Of a stretch of 64,000 nucleotides of DNA, positions 33,986-44,026 are shown one piece after another. The stretch's first letter is position 1. The number at the start of each line of letters is the position of its first letter. The notes under the pieces were generated by a model. It saw nothing but the letters and a program-made list of their open reading frames with translations. It was not told the origin of the DNA and did not search any database. The position numbers and the translations under genes are program-made. This DNA comes from Bacillota bacterium (lineage in GTDB: Bacteria; Bacillota; UBA4882; UBA8346), in contig JAEYGI010000043.1 in the NCBI GenBank assembly GCA_023402395.1, forward strand, positions 1 through 64,000, read 5' to 3'.

Positions 33986-36577
33986 ATGGTCGATATTGAT
34001 AATCACCCTAACCAGGACGTCCAATTTCAACTTGACCGGAGCTTTTGGCTGAACCAATTAGATCCCGGTCTGGCGCCCACCAATCTCCGCTTGGATTTCA
34101 ACCGGCCCAATGAATATCGCGGCGAAACCGGTTCCATGGCGCTGGACTTCAGCTCCGGTTTACGCGAAAAGCTAGCAAAATTGACGGATTCCGAGCCGTT
34201 TCTCACTTATGCAACGCTAATGGCGGTGTTGCAAATTACACTCTTCCGGTATACGCGGAGTGAAACCATCGTCGTGGGTAGTCCGTTGCTGAAAACGGGA
34301 AAAATTGTCCCGGACGGAGCTTTGGTGATCGCGCATCCGGTGGACGAGACACTGGACTTCCGGCAATTTCTATTGAACGTACGGGCGCTACTGTTAGAAG
34401 CCTATCAGCATCAAGACTATCCCCTGGATTCATTGCGGCAGGAATTGGGCATTGAGGACGCCCCAAATAAATGTCCACTTTTTGACGTTGTTCTGGCAAT
34501 GTCCAATATTCATCATTGCTTGCCCCCACTGAAAAACGATATTACCTTGACCATCACTCAAGACGGCAAGGAATTGAGCGGTACGATTCACTACAATCAA
34601 GCGATATTTCGACCTGGAATCATCGCACGCTTTGAGCAAAGCTTCGGAAATATATTGGAGCAAGCTCTTGACAATACCGGAATCGCCGTCGCTCAGCTAT
34701 TGCCGTTAACCGCCGGCGAACAGCGGGAAATGCTGATTGACTGGAATGCCACCACTGTTGAATATTCCGCTCATACTTGCCTACATCAACACTTTGAAGC
34801 GCAAGCCGCCCGGAATCCGAACGCCGTTGCGTTGGTATACGATGATCAACGCTTTTCTTATCGGGAGTTGAACGAGCGTGCCAACCAACTGGCCCATTAT
34901 CTGATCTCCCTGCAAATCGGCGCGGATGTTTTAGTGGGGCTGTTTATCGACCGTTCGCCGGAGATGATCATCGGTTTATTAGGCGTGTTGAAGGCTGGCG
35001 GAGCTTATGTTCCGATTGACCCGACCTATCCCAAGGATCGGATCGAGGCGATGTTGAGCACCGCCCGGTTTCCGGTCCTTTTGACCAGGGAACCGTTGGT
35101 GGAACGACTGCCTGATAATTGCCGATTGGTCCGCCTGGACAGCGAATGGCCGGTGATCAGCGGAGAAAGCGCGGCCAATCCGATCAACCGGGTGACTGCG
35201 GACAATCTCTGCTATGTGATCTTCACTTCCGGTTCGACCGGAGCTCCCAAAGCGGCGGCCGTCCATCATCAGGGCTGGATCAATCTGCTGAATTGGTTCT
35301 CGAAAGAGTTCAGGGTTTCGGAGCATGACAAAGGTTTGATCATCAGTTCTTTTAGTTTTGATATCACCCAGCGTAGTATCGCCATGCCATTGATTAATGG
35401 CGGAGAATTACATCTGCTGCCATCCTCCTATTATGACCCGGAATTGATCTTGCAGACAATACATGATCATCAAATTACATTACTCAATTGTTCACCGAGC
35501 ACCTTCTATCCATTGGTCGAGAAATCCACCTACGATAAACTGACTTCCTTGCGTTGTCTGTTTTTGGGGGGAGAAGCGATCTCGGCCAGCCGACTGGTGA
35601 AATGGGTAAACTCGGGACACTGTGGCGCAATAATCGCCAATGTTTACGGTGCGGCCGAATGTTCCGACGTTTCCGCTTTTTACACGCTGCATGATTTTGA
35701 GAGTTACGTCAAGTCTTCGGTACCGGCAGGCAAGGCGATTTATAATACGCAGGTTTATATCTTGAATAAAAAATTGGAACCGGTTCCGGCCGGGGTTGTC
35801 GGAGAGATCTATCTGGCCGGGGACGGAGTCGGTAAAGGATATATTAATGACCCGGTCTTAACGGCCCAAAAGTTCATTCCCAATCCCTTCACTCCGGGAA
35901 CGTTGCTTTATAAAACCGGCGACTTGGGCCGGTTTCTCCCTGACGGCAATATTGAATTTAACGGCCGGGTCGATCATCAAGTGAAGATTCGGGGACTCCG
36001 GATAGAACTTGGAGATATTGAATCGGCGCTTCGTCAACACCCTTTCGTGAAAGAAGCGGTAGTCTTGGTCAAGATGCTGGCTTCGGGTGATCCGTATTTG
36101 GTGGCGTATCTCGTTCCGGAGACACCTGTACCATTGGGCGATTCAATTGAAATTGAACGGTACGTGGGAATGATTCGCCAATTCGTTAAAGCGAAATTAC
36201 CAGGGTTTATGATCCCCGGTTTCTTTCTGGTTTTGACGGAATTCCCGTTGAATCCCAACGGCAAGATCGATCGGAAAGCCCTGCCTGAACCAGACTATGC
36301 CCAAACGCTGGCTGCGGCCGCCGCCGAAGCAATGGTTTGCAGCGCCACTGAAAAACAATTGATCGGCGTTTACAAGAAAGTGCTGGGCCAGACTCAGGTC
36401 GGACTGGATGACAACTTCTTTGAGATCGGCGGACATTCGTTAATGGCGACTCAGGTCGTATCGATCATTAACGAACGGTTCGGAATCAAACTATCACTGG
36501 CTGATCTTTTGGCGGAACCGACCGTTGCCGGACTGGCCAAACGAGTGGAACGAAAAACCTCGTCTCTTGCCCAATGA
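33986..36577 (+). CDS. NRPS: half-C (C-lobe only)-A-T
   Basis: An 863-residue synthetase. Residues ~10-230 match only the C-lobe of a condensation domain (FWLNQLDPG, QHQDYPLDSLRQELG, CPLFDVVLAMSN); there is no N-lobe and no HHxxxDG, so it cannot condense alone. The A domain has FTSGSTGAPKAAAVHH, YKTGDLGRFLPDG, KIRGLRIELGDIE and NGKIDRKAL. A5 reads NVYGAAECSDVSA instead of the usual GPTE. The hand-read code is about D-I-R-N-F-G-V-D-V-K, which I cannot assign. The T domain has FFEIGGHSLMATQV. ATG 33986 has AAAGGAG 8 bases upstream; the longer frame from 33962 does not. The partner C domain may be the one in the next gene. Confidence 0.88.
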   Translation: MVDIDNHPNQDVQFQLDRSFWLNQLDPGLAPTNLRLDFNRPNEYRGETGSMALDFSSGLREKLAKLTDSEPFLTYATLMAVLQITLFRYTRSETIVVGSPLLKTGKIVPDGALVIAHPVDETLDFRQFLLNVRALLLEAYQHQDYPLDSLRQELGIEDAPNKCPLFDVVLAMSNIHHCLPPLKNDITLTITQDGKELSGTIHYNQAIFRPGIIARFEQSFGNILEQALDNTGIAVAQLLPLTAGEQREMLIDWNATTVEYSAHTCLHQHFEAQAARNPNAVALVYDDQRFSYRELNERANQLAHYLISLQIGADVLVGLFIDRSPEMIIGLLGVLKAGGAYVPIDPTYPKDRIEAMLSTARFPVLLTREPLVERLPDNCRLVRLDSEWPVISGESAANPINRVTADNLCYVIFTSGSTGAPKAAAVHHQGWINLLNWFSKEFRVSEHDKGLIISSFSFDITQRSIAMPLINGGELHLLPSSYYDPELILQTIHDHQITLLNCSPSTFYPLVEKSTYDKLTSLRCLFLGGEAISASRLVKWVNSGHCGAIIANVYGAAECSDVSAFYTLHDFESYVKSSVPAGKAIYNTQVYILNKKLEPVPAGVVGEIYLAGDGVGKGYINDPVLTAQKFIPNPFTPGTLLYKTGDLGRFLPDGNIEFNGRVDHQVKIRGLRIELGDIESALRQHPFVKEAVVLVKMLASGDPYLVAYLVPETPVPLGDSIEIERYVGMIRQFVKAKLPGFMIPGFFLVLTEFPLNPNGKIDRKALPEPDYAQTLAAAAAEAMVCSATEKQLIGVYKKVLGQTQVGLDDNFFEIGGHSLMATQVVSIINERFGIKLSLADLLAEPTVAGLAKRVERKTSSLAQ

Positions 36578-36600
36578 CCGGTAGTAAAGGATGGGAAACG

Positions 36601-38895
36601 ATGAGCGAACCCCGAAAATTGGATAAACAAAACATTGAGGATATTTTGGCCCTGACTCCGATGCAGAAAGGAATGCTGTTTCATTATTTAAATGTGCCCA
36701 ACAGCGAATTGTATTTCGAACAACTAAGTTTGACGCTATCGGGAAGAGTGATTCCGGAATTATTAAAAAAGGCTTGGCAACATGTGGCGGATTCCAATGA
36801 AATGTTACGTACCGTTTTCAAGTGGGACAATCTTGAAAGACCGGTTCAAGTTATCCTAAAGAGTTACGCACCGGTGGTTCAAGAGTATGATTTCACCGAG
36901 TTCGGCCCTGATGAGTCGTTGCGGCGGACCAGTGAATTGAAAATACGCGACCGCAGGGAACGGATCGATATTGGTTTCAATCCGTACCGGATCTTGATCG
37001 TCAAATTGAATGACGAATCTTGGGAGATAATCTTCAGCAGTCATCATATTATCTCTGATGGCTGGAGCAACGGGATTATCTTCAAGGAGCTTTTCGATGC
37101 TTATCAAGCTTTTTTTGAGGGGCGAGAGCCGATCCCGCCCGTCAAGCATCAATATAAAAATTATGTCATATGGCTGCAACGGCAAAATCGCCAATTGCAC
37201 CGCTTTTATTGGAACAAGTACTTGGGGGATTTTACCATCGCCACGTTGCTACCTGCCGATCAAGCGGCCAGCGCCGGTTTAATGACCGCCGGGAAGTATT
37301 CCATGAGGTTATCGGATCAGATCCGTCGCGATTTGGAAGACTGGGCCCGCCATCATGAAATTACCTTGGCGACTTTGCTTTATGCGGCCTGGGGAGTGAC
37401 GCTTCAACGGTACAATAGTTGTTACGATGTTGTCTTCGGTTCAACCGTCGCCGGGCGTCCCCCTGAAGTAAAAGGTATCGAAGGGATGGTTGGGTTATTC
37501 ATAAATACCCTGCCGTTGCGCTTCAAAACCGGACCGGATTTGACCGCGTTGGAGGCGTTGCGGAAACTCGATGATGAGTTGCGGGAACGCGCCGATTACG
37601 AGGGGGCAGGCTTGGTTGACATTAAAAACTACACCGGTTTCGATCGCCAAGCCAATTTGTTCGACTCGATTGTGGTTCTGGAAAACTACCCGTTGGACCG
37701 TGGATTAACCCGCCTCGGAATGCCGTTTCGGGTTGAAAATTATACGATGTTCGAGATGACCAACTTTGATTTGACATTAGTAATTACGGTTCTGGACGGG
37801 ATTACCATGAACCTGATCTATGACGAGCGGCGTTTTCAGAGCGCCACGATCCACACCATACTCAGCCATATTGAGAGAATTTTTTTGGACATGACCTGTT
37901 TTGGTGACAGAAAATTGTCTGAACTCTTCATCTTGTCTGAAACCGAAAAGCAAGAAATAGACCGGTTGATTGAGAACCAACGTCGTTTACAAAAGGACTC
38001 CGGAAATGAACCTGAAAGCGCTCCGGGCTTTGTGGCACCCGACAACGAAGTCGAGACTCAACTCGCCGCTATCTGGAACAAAGTGCTCAAGGTCGAACAA
38101 GTCGGGACCAGGGATAACTTCTTCGATCTTGGCGGTAATTCCATTTCCCTGATGCTGGTTCATACCAAGATCGATAAACTTTATCCGGGGCTTTTAAGCG
38201 GGGTTGATCTGTTTTCGTATCCGACCATTGCCAAACTGGCCGGCTATATCCTGGCCCAGACCCGTTCTTCCAAAGCAAAGCCGCTCCTATCCTATGTGAC
38301 GCTGCCTGCTGATTTTATGGACGGCCAGAGCGACAGCGCCGAACCTCAGACGTTCCGTTTCAGCTTTGACGATACGTTGCTCTTGAAACTGCGGAAGGTC
38401 GCGGCCAAAGAGGAAGTATCGGTAGTTGATATTTTACTTTCATGCCATCTCTATCTTTTCACCGAGCTGAGCGGGGTCCGTCAGCTTACCATCCAGACCG
38501 CGCTGCAGGGGACCCTTTCACTCCTGTCGGTTACGATTGATCTGGATCAGGCCTCCGATTTCTCAACCCTTTTTCAATCCGTGAAATCCCAGCGAAATAA
38601 CGTTGAAAATACTGCCCGTGATTGGAACGACCTGGACACAGTCGGCGGGAATAAAGGGCCGAACGATATTTTGCCGTTGCTGTATCAGATCGGTCAGTTC
38701 GACCCGGAGCGCATCGCCCTGCAGATCGACCTTAGCTTTGGGCTGGATGAAGCCAGCAATCGGATTGATTTTATTTGCAGCTATAATCAACGGCGGATCA
38801 AGAAAGAGAAGGTTGTGGAGTTAATCAACGATTACGGAGAGTTGGTGGAAGCCGTCGTGACCAAATTCCTCGAACAGGATGCAATGGCGATCTAA
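36601..38895 (+). CDS. NRPS without adenylation domain: C-T-half-C
   Basis: A 764-residue protein. A full C domain spans residues ~10-450: LTPMQKGMLFHYL, SSHHIISDGWSNGI, VFGSTVAGRPPEV, GLFINTLPLR. A T domain follows (FFDLGGNSISLMLV, near 505-580). The remaining ~185 residues resemble a C-domain C-lobe (FRFSFDDTLLLKLRKVAAKE, then LQIDLSFGLDEASNRIDFIC). There is no A domain, so its carrier must be loaded in trans, perhaps by the A domain of the previous gene, or receives a chain. The start is ATG 36601, with AAGGATGGG upstream. An ATG at 36574 overlapping the previous stop has no ribosome site. Domain order is clear; function is inferred. Confidence 0.85.
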   Translation: MSEPRKLDKQNIEDILALTPMQKGMLFHYLNVPNSELYFEQLSLTLSGRVIPELLKKAWQHVADSNEMLRTVFKWDNLERPVQVILKSYAPVVQEYDFTEFGPDESLRRTSELKIRDRRERIDIGFNPYRILIVKLNDESWEIIFSSHHIISDGWSNGIIFKELFDAYQAFFEGREPIPPVKHQYKNYVIWLQRQNRQLHRFYWNKYLGDFTIATLLPADQAASAGLMTAGKYSMRLSDQIRRDLEDWARHHEITLATLLYAAWGVTLQRYNSCYDVVFGSTVAGRPPEVKGIEGMVGLFINTLPLRFKTGPDLTALEALRKLDDELRERADYEGAGLVDIKNYTGFDRQANLFDSIVVLENYPLDRGLTRLGMPFRVENYTMFEMTNFDLTLVITVLDGITMNLIYDERRFQSATIHTILSHIERIFLDMTCFGDRKLSELFILSETEKQEIDRLIENQRRLQKDSGNEPESAPGFVAPDNEVETQLAAIWNKVLKVEQVGTRDNFFDLGGNSISLMLVHTKIDKLYPGLLSGVDLFSYPTIAKLAGYILAQTRSSKAKPLLSYVTLPADFMDGQSDSAEPQTFRFSFDDTLLLKLRKVAAKEEVSVVDILLSCHLYLFTELSGVRQLTIQTALQGTLSLLSVTIDLDQASDFSTLFQSVKSQRNNVENTARDWNDLDTVGGNKGPNDILPLLYQIGQFDPERIALQIDLSFGLDEASNRIDFICSYNQRRIKKEKVVELINDYGELVEAVVTKFLEQDAMAI

Positions 38896-38940
38896 AAACG
38901 TGGCGGCAAACCCGGCCGAAGCCATAAGCGGAGGTTGAAT

Positions 38941-41900
38941 ATGGTCGACTTCAACGAAATCAAGCTGAATCGCGATAAACGGGATAGCGGCATAGAAATT
39001 CACGAAGTATCAAATCATGAGATTGCCATTATCGGAATTGCGGTCAAGCTGCCCCAGGCCGACAGTACGAATCGTTTCTGGGAGATACTCCAAAACGGAG
39101 TGGACTGTATCCGGCCGTTGCCGGAAACTCGCCGCCAGGATGTCTTTGATCTGCTCAGGCTGCAAAATGTCCCGGCGGAAACGGTTTCGTTCGGAGAAGG
39201 TGCTTATCTGGATGAAATTGATCGGTTTGACTACCGGTTTTTCGGCCTTTCGCCGAAAGAGGCCGCTTTGACCGATCCCAATCAACGTTTGTTTTTGGAA
39301 ACGGCATGGGAGGCCATTGAAAATGCCGGCTACGGCGGAGATCAGTTGATCGGTTCCAGAACCGGGGTATATGTAGGCTTCAGTTCCGATTCCGAATATA
39401 AAAGAATTATTGCCGCAGCCGACGCCGAGGCATTATCGATGGCCGTTCCCGGCAATATCAAACCGATCGTGGCCAGCCGGCTTTCTTATCTGTTGGATTT
39501 GCGCGGACCGAGTTTGATTGTGGATACGACCTGTTCCTCCTCATTGATGGCGATTCATTTGGCCTGCAAGGCGATTCGTAACGGGGAATGCGATCTGGCG
39601 GTTGTTGGCGGGATACAGGTACATCTAATTCCGATCCGGCAGGCGTTCATCGGAGTTGAATCTTCCGATGGCCGCGCCAAAACCTTCGATGACCGCTCCG
39701 ATGGAACCGGAACCGGCGAGGGCGTGATCGCCATGCTATTGAAACCGTTATGGAAAGCACAGCAGGACCGAGACGTGATTCACGCGGTAATTAAAGGTAG
39801 CGCCGCTAACAATGACGGGGCTTCCATCGGGATTACCGCCCCTAATGCCAACGCTCAGGAAGATGTGATCGGCAACGCCTGGAGAGACGCCGGCATAAAG
39901 GCCGAAACCATTACTTATATCGAAGCGCACGGCACCGGAACCAAACTAGGGGATCCGATCGAGATTGACGGAATCCAACGGGCTTTCCGGCGACATACCG
40001 ATCGCAAGCAATTCTGCGGAATTGGCACGGTTAAGACCAACATCGGCCATCTCGACAACACCGCGGGCATCGCCGGTTTATTGAAAGCGGTCTTGGCGTT
40101 GCGACACCGGCAGCTTCCGCCTTCGTTACATTTTACTTATCCGAACCGGCGAATTCCCTTTGATAATTCTCCGGTATATGTCACCGATCGGTTGGCTGCC
40201 TGGGAGACCGATGGAGCTCCACGACGCTGCGGAGTCAGTTCATTCGGGCTGTCCGGAACCAACTGCCACATCATTTTGGAAGAGGCTCCCACCGCAAGTC
40301 CGGCCGGGGTTGATACGTTGCCGCGGTTAATGACCATCTCGGCTAAGAGCCGAAACGCCTTGCAAGCCTTTAGCGATCGCTACCGGAACTATCTTGAACG
40401 GGCCGATGAATCCTTGGTATTAGCCGATCTTTGTTATACGGCGGCCGCCGGCCGCGGTCATTATTCCTGGCGGATCGCGTTGGTTGTGACCGATATCAAG
40501 GATCTCCGGGCCAAGTTGGCGGAATTGAATATCCAGTCCGGCTCCGGCATAGCCCCGGCGATCCACTTCGGCGAACACCGGGTCCTATCTGAATACGGCG
40601 CCGCTGGTGAGCCAGGGGAGTTAAATCCGGCCCGGCAGCGGGAATTATCGGCGAAAGCAGAGCGATTGGCGGCTGACTTTATCCGGTCCGGTAAAACCGA
40701 TCGGGAGCTATTGACCCAGATCGCCCATCTGTATGTTCAAGGCGCGGTCCTCGACTGGAGCCGATTTTATCGCGACGAACCGCGCCGCCGGGTGGAAGCG
40801 CCGACCTATCCTTTTGAGCGCAGCCGCTGCTGGCTGGATGTCAAGCCCAAACCTGGCCGGGAACCACGGGATTCCCAACCGACCGGCCACCCGTTATTGG
40901 AGCGTTGCCTGGCGGAATCGATGGACTTGGAGATTTATGCCACTACTTTTCAAGTGGAGAAACACTGGGTCTTGAACGAACATATCATTGACGGTCAAAA
41001 TGTCCTGGTGGGAACCGCCAATCTCGAAATGGCCCTGGAAGCTTGTATTAAACATTTCCCGGGCGGAGTCTTATTACGGGAAGTTCAGTTCGTCACGCCG
41101 CTGGTTCTGCAACCGGGTGACAGCGTTGAAGTGCAAGTGATTCTAAAATTTGAATCCGATGCGGTCCGGTTCGTCATCGCCAGCCAACCTCCGTCCGGCC
41201 AGCCCGGCCGGCGTAACGAGTGGATCCGTCATATTGAAGGCAAAGCCTCGGCCTTGGATGGCGAAGAGCCTGCCGTTATTGACATCGCGGCGATTAAGCG
41301 GAAATATCAAGCCGACTTGATCCGGCCGGATATTGAAGAGTATAACGGGAGCACGGTCTTTCAATTCGGACCGCGGTGGAACAACATCCGCGCTATGTAC
41401 GTCGGTGACCGGGAATTGGTGTCAGATCTGGAGATGCCCGACCGCTTCGCCGCGGAGTTGCCGCAATACCCGTTACATCCGGCCTTGCTGGATAATGGCC
41501 TGACTACCATTCCGCTTTTGAGCCGGCTCCTTCCCGAGCGAGACGACCGGACCATCTTCCTGCCGTTCTCCTATAAAAGCGTCCGGTTTTACCGGCCGTT
41601 GCCCGCCGTTTTCCATAGCTATGTCCGGATCAAGGAAACCGGGTCGGCCAATCCCGATTTGCTCAGTTTCGATGTCCGGATGGTTGACGAATCTGGCCGG
41701 GCATTGGTGGAGATCGACGATTATTCATTAATTAAGACCAAAAAGTCCAAATTGCATACCGTGGACATTGTAAGAGGATATCCTTTTTACCAGATCGGCT
41801 GGCGCCCCGGTTCATTGGAGCATGCTTCCGCCGCTCCGGATGGAACGGTTTTGATCCTTGCTGGTGAGCGATACCCGGTGAAAGCGGAGCTTATCCGGGA

Positions 41901-43731
41901 ATTGACTGCGGCGGGCCGCCAAGCGGTGGTGGTTGAGTTCGGCCCGGAGTATGCCAAAACCGGTGCTTACGCCTACACCATCAAAGGGGAACCCGAGGAT
42001 TACCGATGGTTAGTGGAAGAACTCCGGCACGCCGATCTCAGCCAGGTGCTGCATCTGGCTTCGTTGGGCCGGACCGGGACTGAGATCTCCGATACCGTTC
42101 AACTGGAGGCGTGCCTTAACACCGGGGTAAATAGCTTGTTTCATCTCAGCCAAGCCATTCTCGACGCCGGCCTGAGGCAGACCGTTGAGTTCCTTTTGGT
42201 TGGAGAGCGTGTCCATCCGGTGACCGGAACCGAAAACCGATTGTCCCCCGAAGCGGCGGCCTTGTTCGGTTTGGGCAAAGTGTTGGAACGGGAATATCCG
42301 AATTTCCGTTGCCGGGCCATTGACAGCGACGAGTCCATTTCTACCAAAGACTTCGTGGCGGAGCTTGGAGCCTCCGAGGCTTCGTATCTGGTGGCCTACC
42401 GCAACGGGCGGCGCTACATCGAAGAATTGCGTCCGGCGCGGAGCGATATTCCAGTTCAAGCGATTCCGCTGGATTCGAACGGCGTCTATCTGATTACCGG
42501 CGGCGCCGGCGGTCTGGGACTGGAGATCGCCCGGAGCCTGGCCGGCCGGGGTACGATTCATCTGGCCTTGTTGAACCGGACCAAAGCCCCGGAACGGGTG
42601 GAGTGGGAAGCGATTCTAGCCGCCGGGACCGATCGCAAAGCAATCCGAACGATCCAAGCCATTCAAGAAATCGAAGCCGACGGTTCCCAAGCGATCTGCG
42701 TTCAGGCCGATGTTGCGTCCATCACCGAGTTGGGGGCGGCGGTCGAACGGTTGCATCATGAGTTCGGGCGGATTAACGGGATCATTCATTGCGCCGGCGT
42801 TGCCGGGGACGGTTTTATCATCCGCAAAACGGCGGAGCGTTTTCAGGAAGTGTTGCGGCCGAAGATCCAAGGCACCTGGCTGCTGGACCAGTTGACCCGG
42901 GCCGATCGCCCTGACTTCATGGTTCTGTTTTCATCGAACAATACCTTGGTCGGCGTGCCGGGGCAAGGCGATTATACCGCAGCTAATGCTTACCTGGACG
43001 CGTTTGCCGCATTTCGCAATTCATTGGGATGCCGAACGCTCACCATTAACTGGCCGGGGTGGAAGGACGTCGGAATGGCCCACGACCACGGCGTCAATCT
43101 TGACGGATTGATGAAGCCAATGCCCACCGCGGAGGCAATCCGGGCCTTTGAAGCGGCCATGGATTTAGCAACCGATCGGCTGATTGTCGGAGAATTCAAT
43201 TGGAATGGCCTTAATCGGGGACGATTGGCCGGAATCCGCTTACAACTGGCTCCGGAGATTCTTCAGGGCTTCCAGTCACCCCGAATCGAAACCGGTATTC
43301 CTTTTAAACCTCTCCCGGAAGTACGGTTAAGCGGAAAAGCCGCTTACGCTTATACCGAAGCCGAACGGAACGTAGCCGGAGTCTGGAGCGAGGTTTTGGG
43401 CTATGAGGAGTTGGACGTCAACAGCAGCTTCTTTGAGATCGGCGGCGATTCGATTTTAACTACCAAGGTGCATGCCAAGTTGGAGGCCCTTTATCCCGGG
43501 AAAGTTCAGATTGGGGATCTGTTTGCCTTCCCCACGATAGCCAAGATTGCCCGGTTCATCGCCGGGGAAAGCCAGCAAACGGATGAAAGCGAAGGACAGG
43601 TTCCTTCCGGGAAGAATGATAGTGGCCGCGAGGACGAGATCATGCGAATTCTTGATCAAATCGAGCAAGGCAAGCTCTCGGTGGAGGAAGGCAACGATAT
43701 CATTAGCCGGTTAGGATCAAGGAAGAAATAA
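38941..43731 (+). CDS. Trans-AT PKS module KS-DH*-KR-ACP
   Basis: A 1596-residue module. The KS has an intact triad: C198 in DTTCSSSLMAIHLA, H330 in EAHGTGTKLGDPIE and H370 in NIGHLDNTAG. It should extend the chain by two carbons with malonate from the trans-AT. There is no AT domain. Next is a DH-like region with H681 in HIIDGQNVLVG, where Val replaces the usual Pro. Its second site LLDNGLT lacks the usual Gln/His after D851, so dehydration is doubtful. The KR has GGAGGLG (~1185), FSSNN and Y1345 in GQGDYTAANA, so the keto group is probably reduced. The ACP carries S1504 in IGGDSI. The last ~25 residues look like a docking helix. ATG 38941 has GGAGG 6 bases upstream. Confidence 0.9.
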   Translation: MVDFNEIKLNRDKRDSGIEIHEVSNHEIAIIGIAVKLPQADSTNRFWEILQNGVDCIRPLPETRRQDVFDLLRLQNVPAETVSFGEGAYLDEIDRFDYRFFGLSPKEAALTDPNQRLFLETAWEAIENAGYGGDQLIGSRTGVYVGFSSDSEYKRIIAAADAEALSMAVPGNIKPIVASRLSYLLDLRGPSLIVDTTCSSSLMAIHLACKAIRNGECDLAVVGGIQVHLIPIRQAFIGVESSDGRAKTFDDRSDGTGTGEGVIAMLLKPLWKAQQDRDVIHAVIKGSAANNDGASIGITAPNANAQEDVIGNAWRDAGIKAETITYIEAHGTGTKLGDPIEIDGIQRAFRRHTDRKQFCGIGTVKTNIGHLDNTAGIAGLLKAVLALRHRQLPPSLHFTYPNRRIPFDNSPVYVTDRLAAWETDGAPRRCGVSSFGLSGTNCHIILEEAPTASPAGVDTLPRLMTISAKSRNALQAFSDRYRNYLERADESLVLADLCYTAAAGRGHYSWRIALVVTDIKDLRAKLAELNIQSGSGIAPAIHFGEHRVLSEYGAAGEPGELNPARQRELSAKAERLAADFIRSGKTDRELLTQIAHLYVQGAVLDWSRFYRDEPRRRVEAPTYPFERSRCWLDVKPKPGREPRDSQPTGHPLLERCLAESMDLEIYATTFQVEKHWVLNEHIIDGQNVLVGTANLEMALEACIKHFPGGVLLREVQFVTPLVLQPGDSVEVQVILKFESDAVRFVIASQPPSGQPGRRNEWIRHIEGKASALDGEEPAVIDIAAIKRKYQADLIRPDIEEYNGSTVFQFGPRWNNIRAMYVGDRELVSDLEMPDRFAAELPQYPLHPALLDNGLTTIPLLSRLLPERDDRTIFLPFSYKSVRFYRPLPAVFHSYVRIKETGSANPDLLSFDVRMVDESGRALVEIDDYSLIKTKKSKLHTVDIVRGYPFYQIGWRPGSLEHASAAPDGTVLILAGERYPVKAELIRELTAAGRQAVVVEFGPEYAKTGAYAYTIKGEPEDYRWLVEELRHADLSQVLHLASLGRTGTEISDTVQLEACLNTGVNSLFHLSQAILDAGLRQTVEFLLVGERVHPVTGTENRLSPEAAALFGLGKVLEREYPNFRCRAIDSDESISTKDFVAELGASEASYLVAYRNGRRYIEELRPARSDIPVQAIPLDSNGVYLITGGAGGLGLEIARSLAGRGTIHLALLNRTKAPERVEWEAILAAGTDRKAIRTIQAIQEIEADGSQAICVQADVASITELGAAVERLHHEFGRINGIIHCAGVAGDGFIIRKTAERFQEVLRPKIQGTWLLDQLTRADRPDFMVLFSSNNTLVGVPGQGDYTAANAYLDAFAAFRNSLGCRTLTINWPGWKDVGMAHDHGVNLDGLMKPMPTAEAIRAFEAAMDLATDRLIVGEFNWNGLNRGRLAGIRLQLAPEILQGFQSPRIETGIPFKPLPEVRLSGKAAYAYTEAERNVAGVWSEVLGYEELDVNSSFFEIGGDSILTTKVHAKLEALYPGKVQIGDLFAFPTIAKIARFIAGESQQTDESEGQVPSGKNDSGREDEIMRILDQIEQGKLSVEEGNDIISRLGSRKK

Positions 43732-44026
43732 CCGGATTGGATCTTCAACCTTCGGACAACCGGGCGCGGGATCCGTAATTGCTCGCTCACGCCGAAAGTA
43801 CGGAAAACCTCTTTCCGCCAAGTCCGCCCGGCCGGATCGATTCGGAAATTTTCTTTCCGAACTTTCTCAATAGCTGTCAGGTTTCGGAAAGACAGTTTCC
43901 CAACCCGGAAAGAGTTTTTCCCGACGTTCCCGACTGTCGGCTCTTTCCGGAAAATAAATTTCCGCAATGGATAGCCGCCGTAACGGTTTCGGAAATCGAG
44001 CGCCGTTTTGGCAACGGAATCCCTGA
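43732..44026. repeat. Intergenic cluster of CGGAAA/TTTCCG words
   Basis: Between 43801 and 43995 there are ten copies of CGGAAA or its complement TTTCCG, often in facing pairs that can fold into small hairpins. Chance would give well under one. An ORF across it (43779-44069) merely encodes the repeat. The stretch separates the two PKS genes. Confidence 0.75.
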
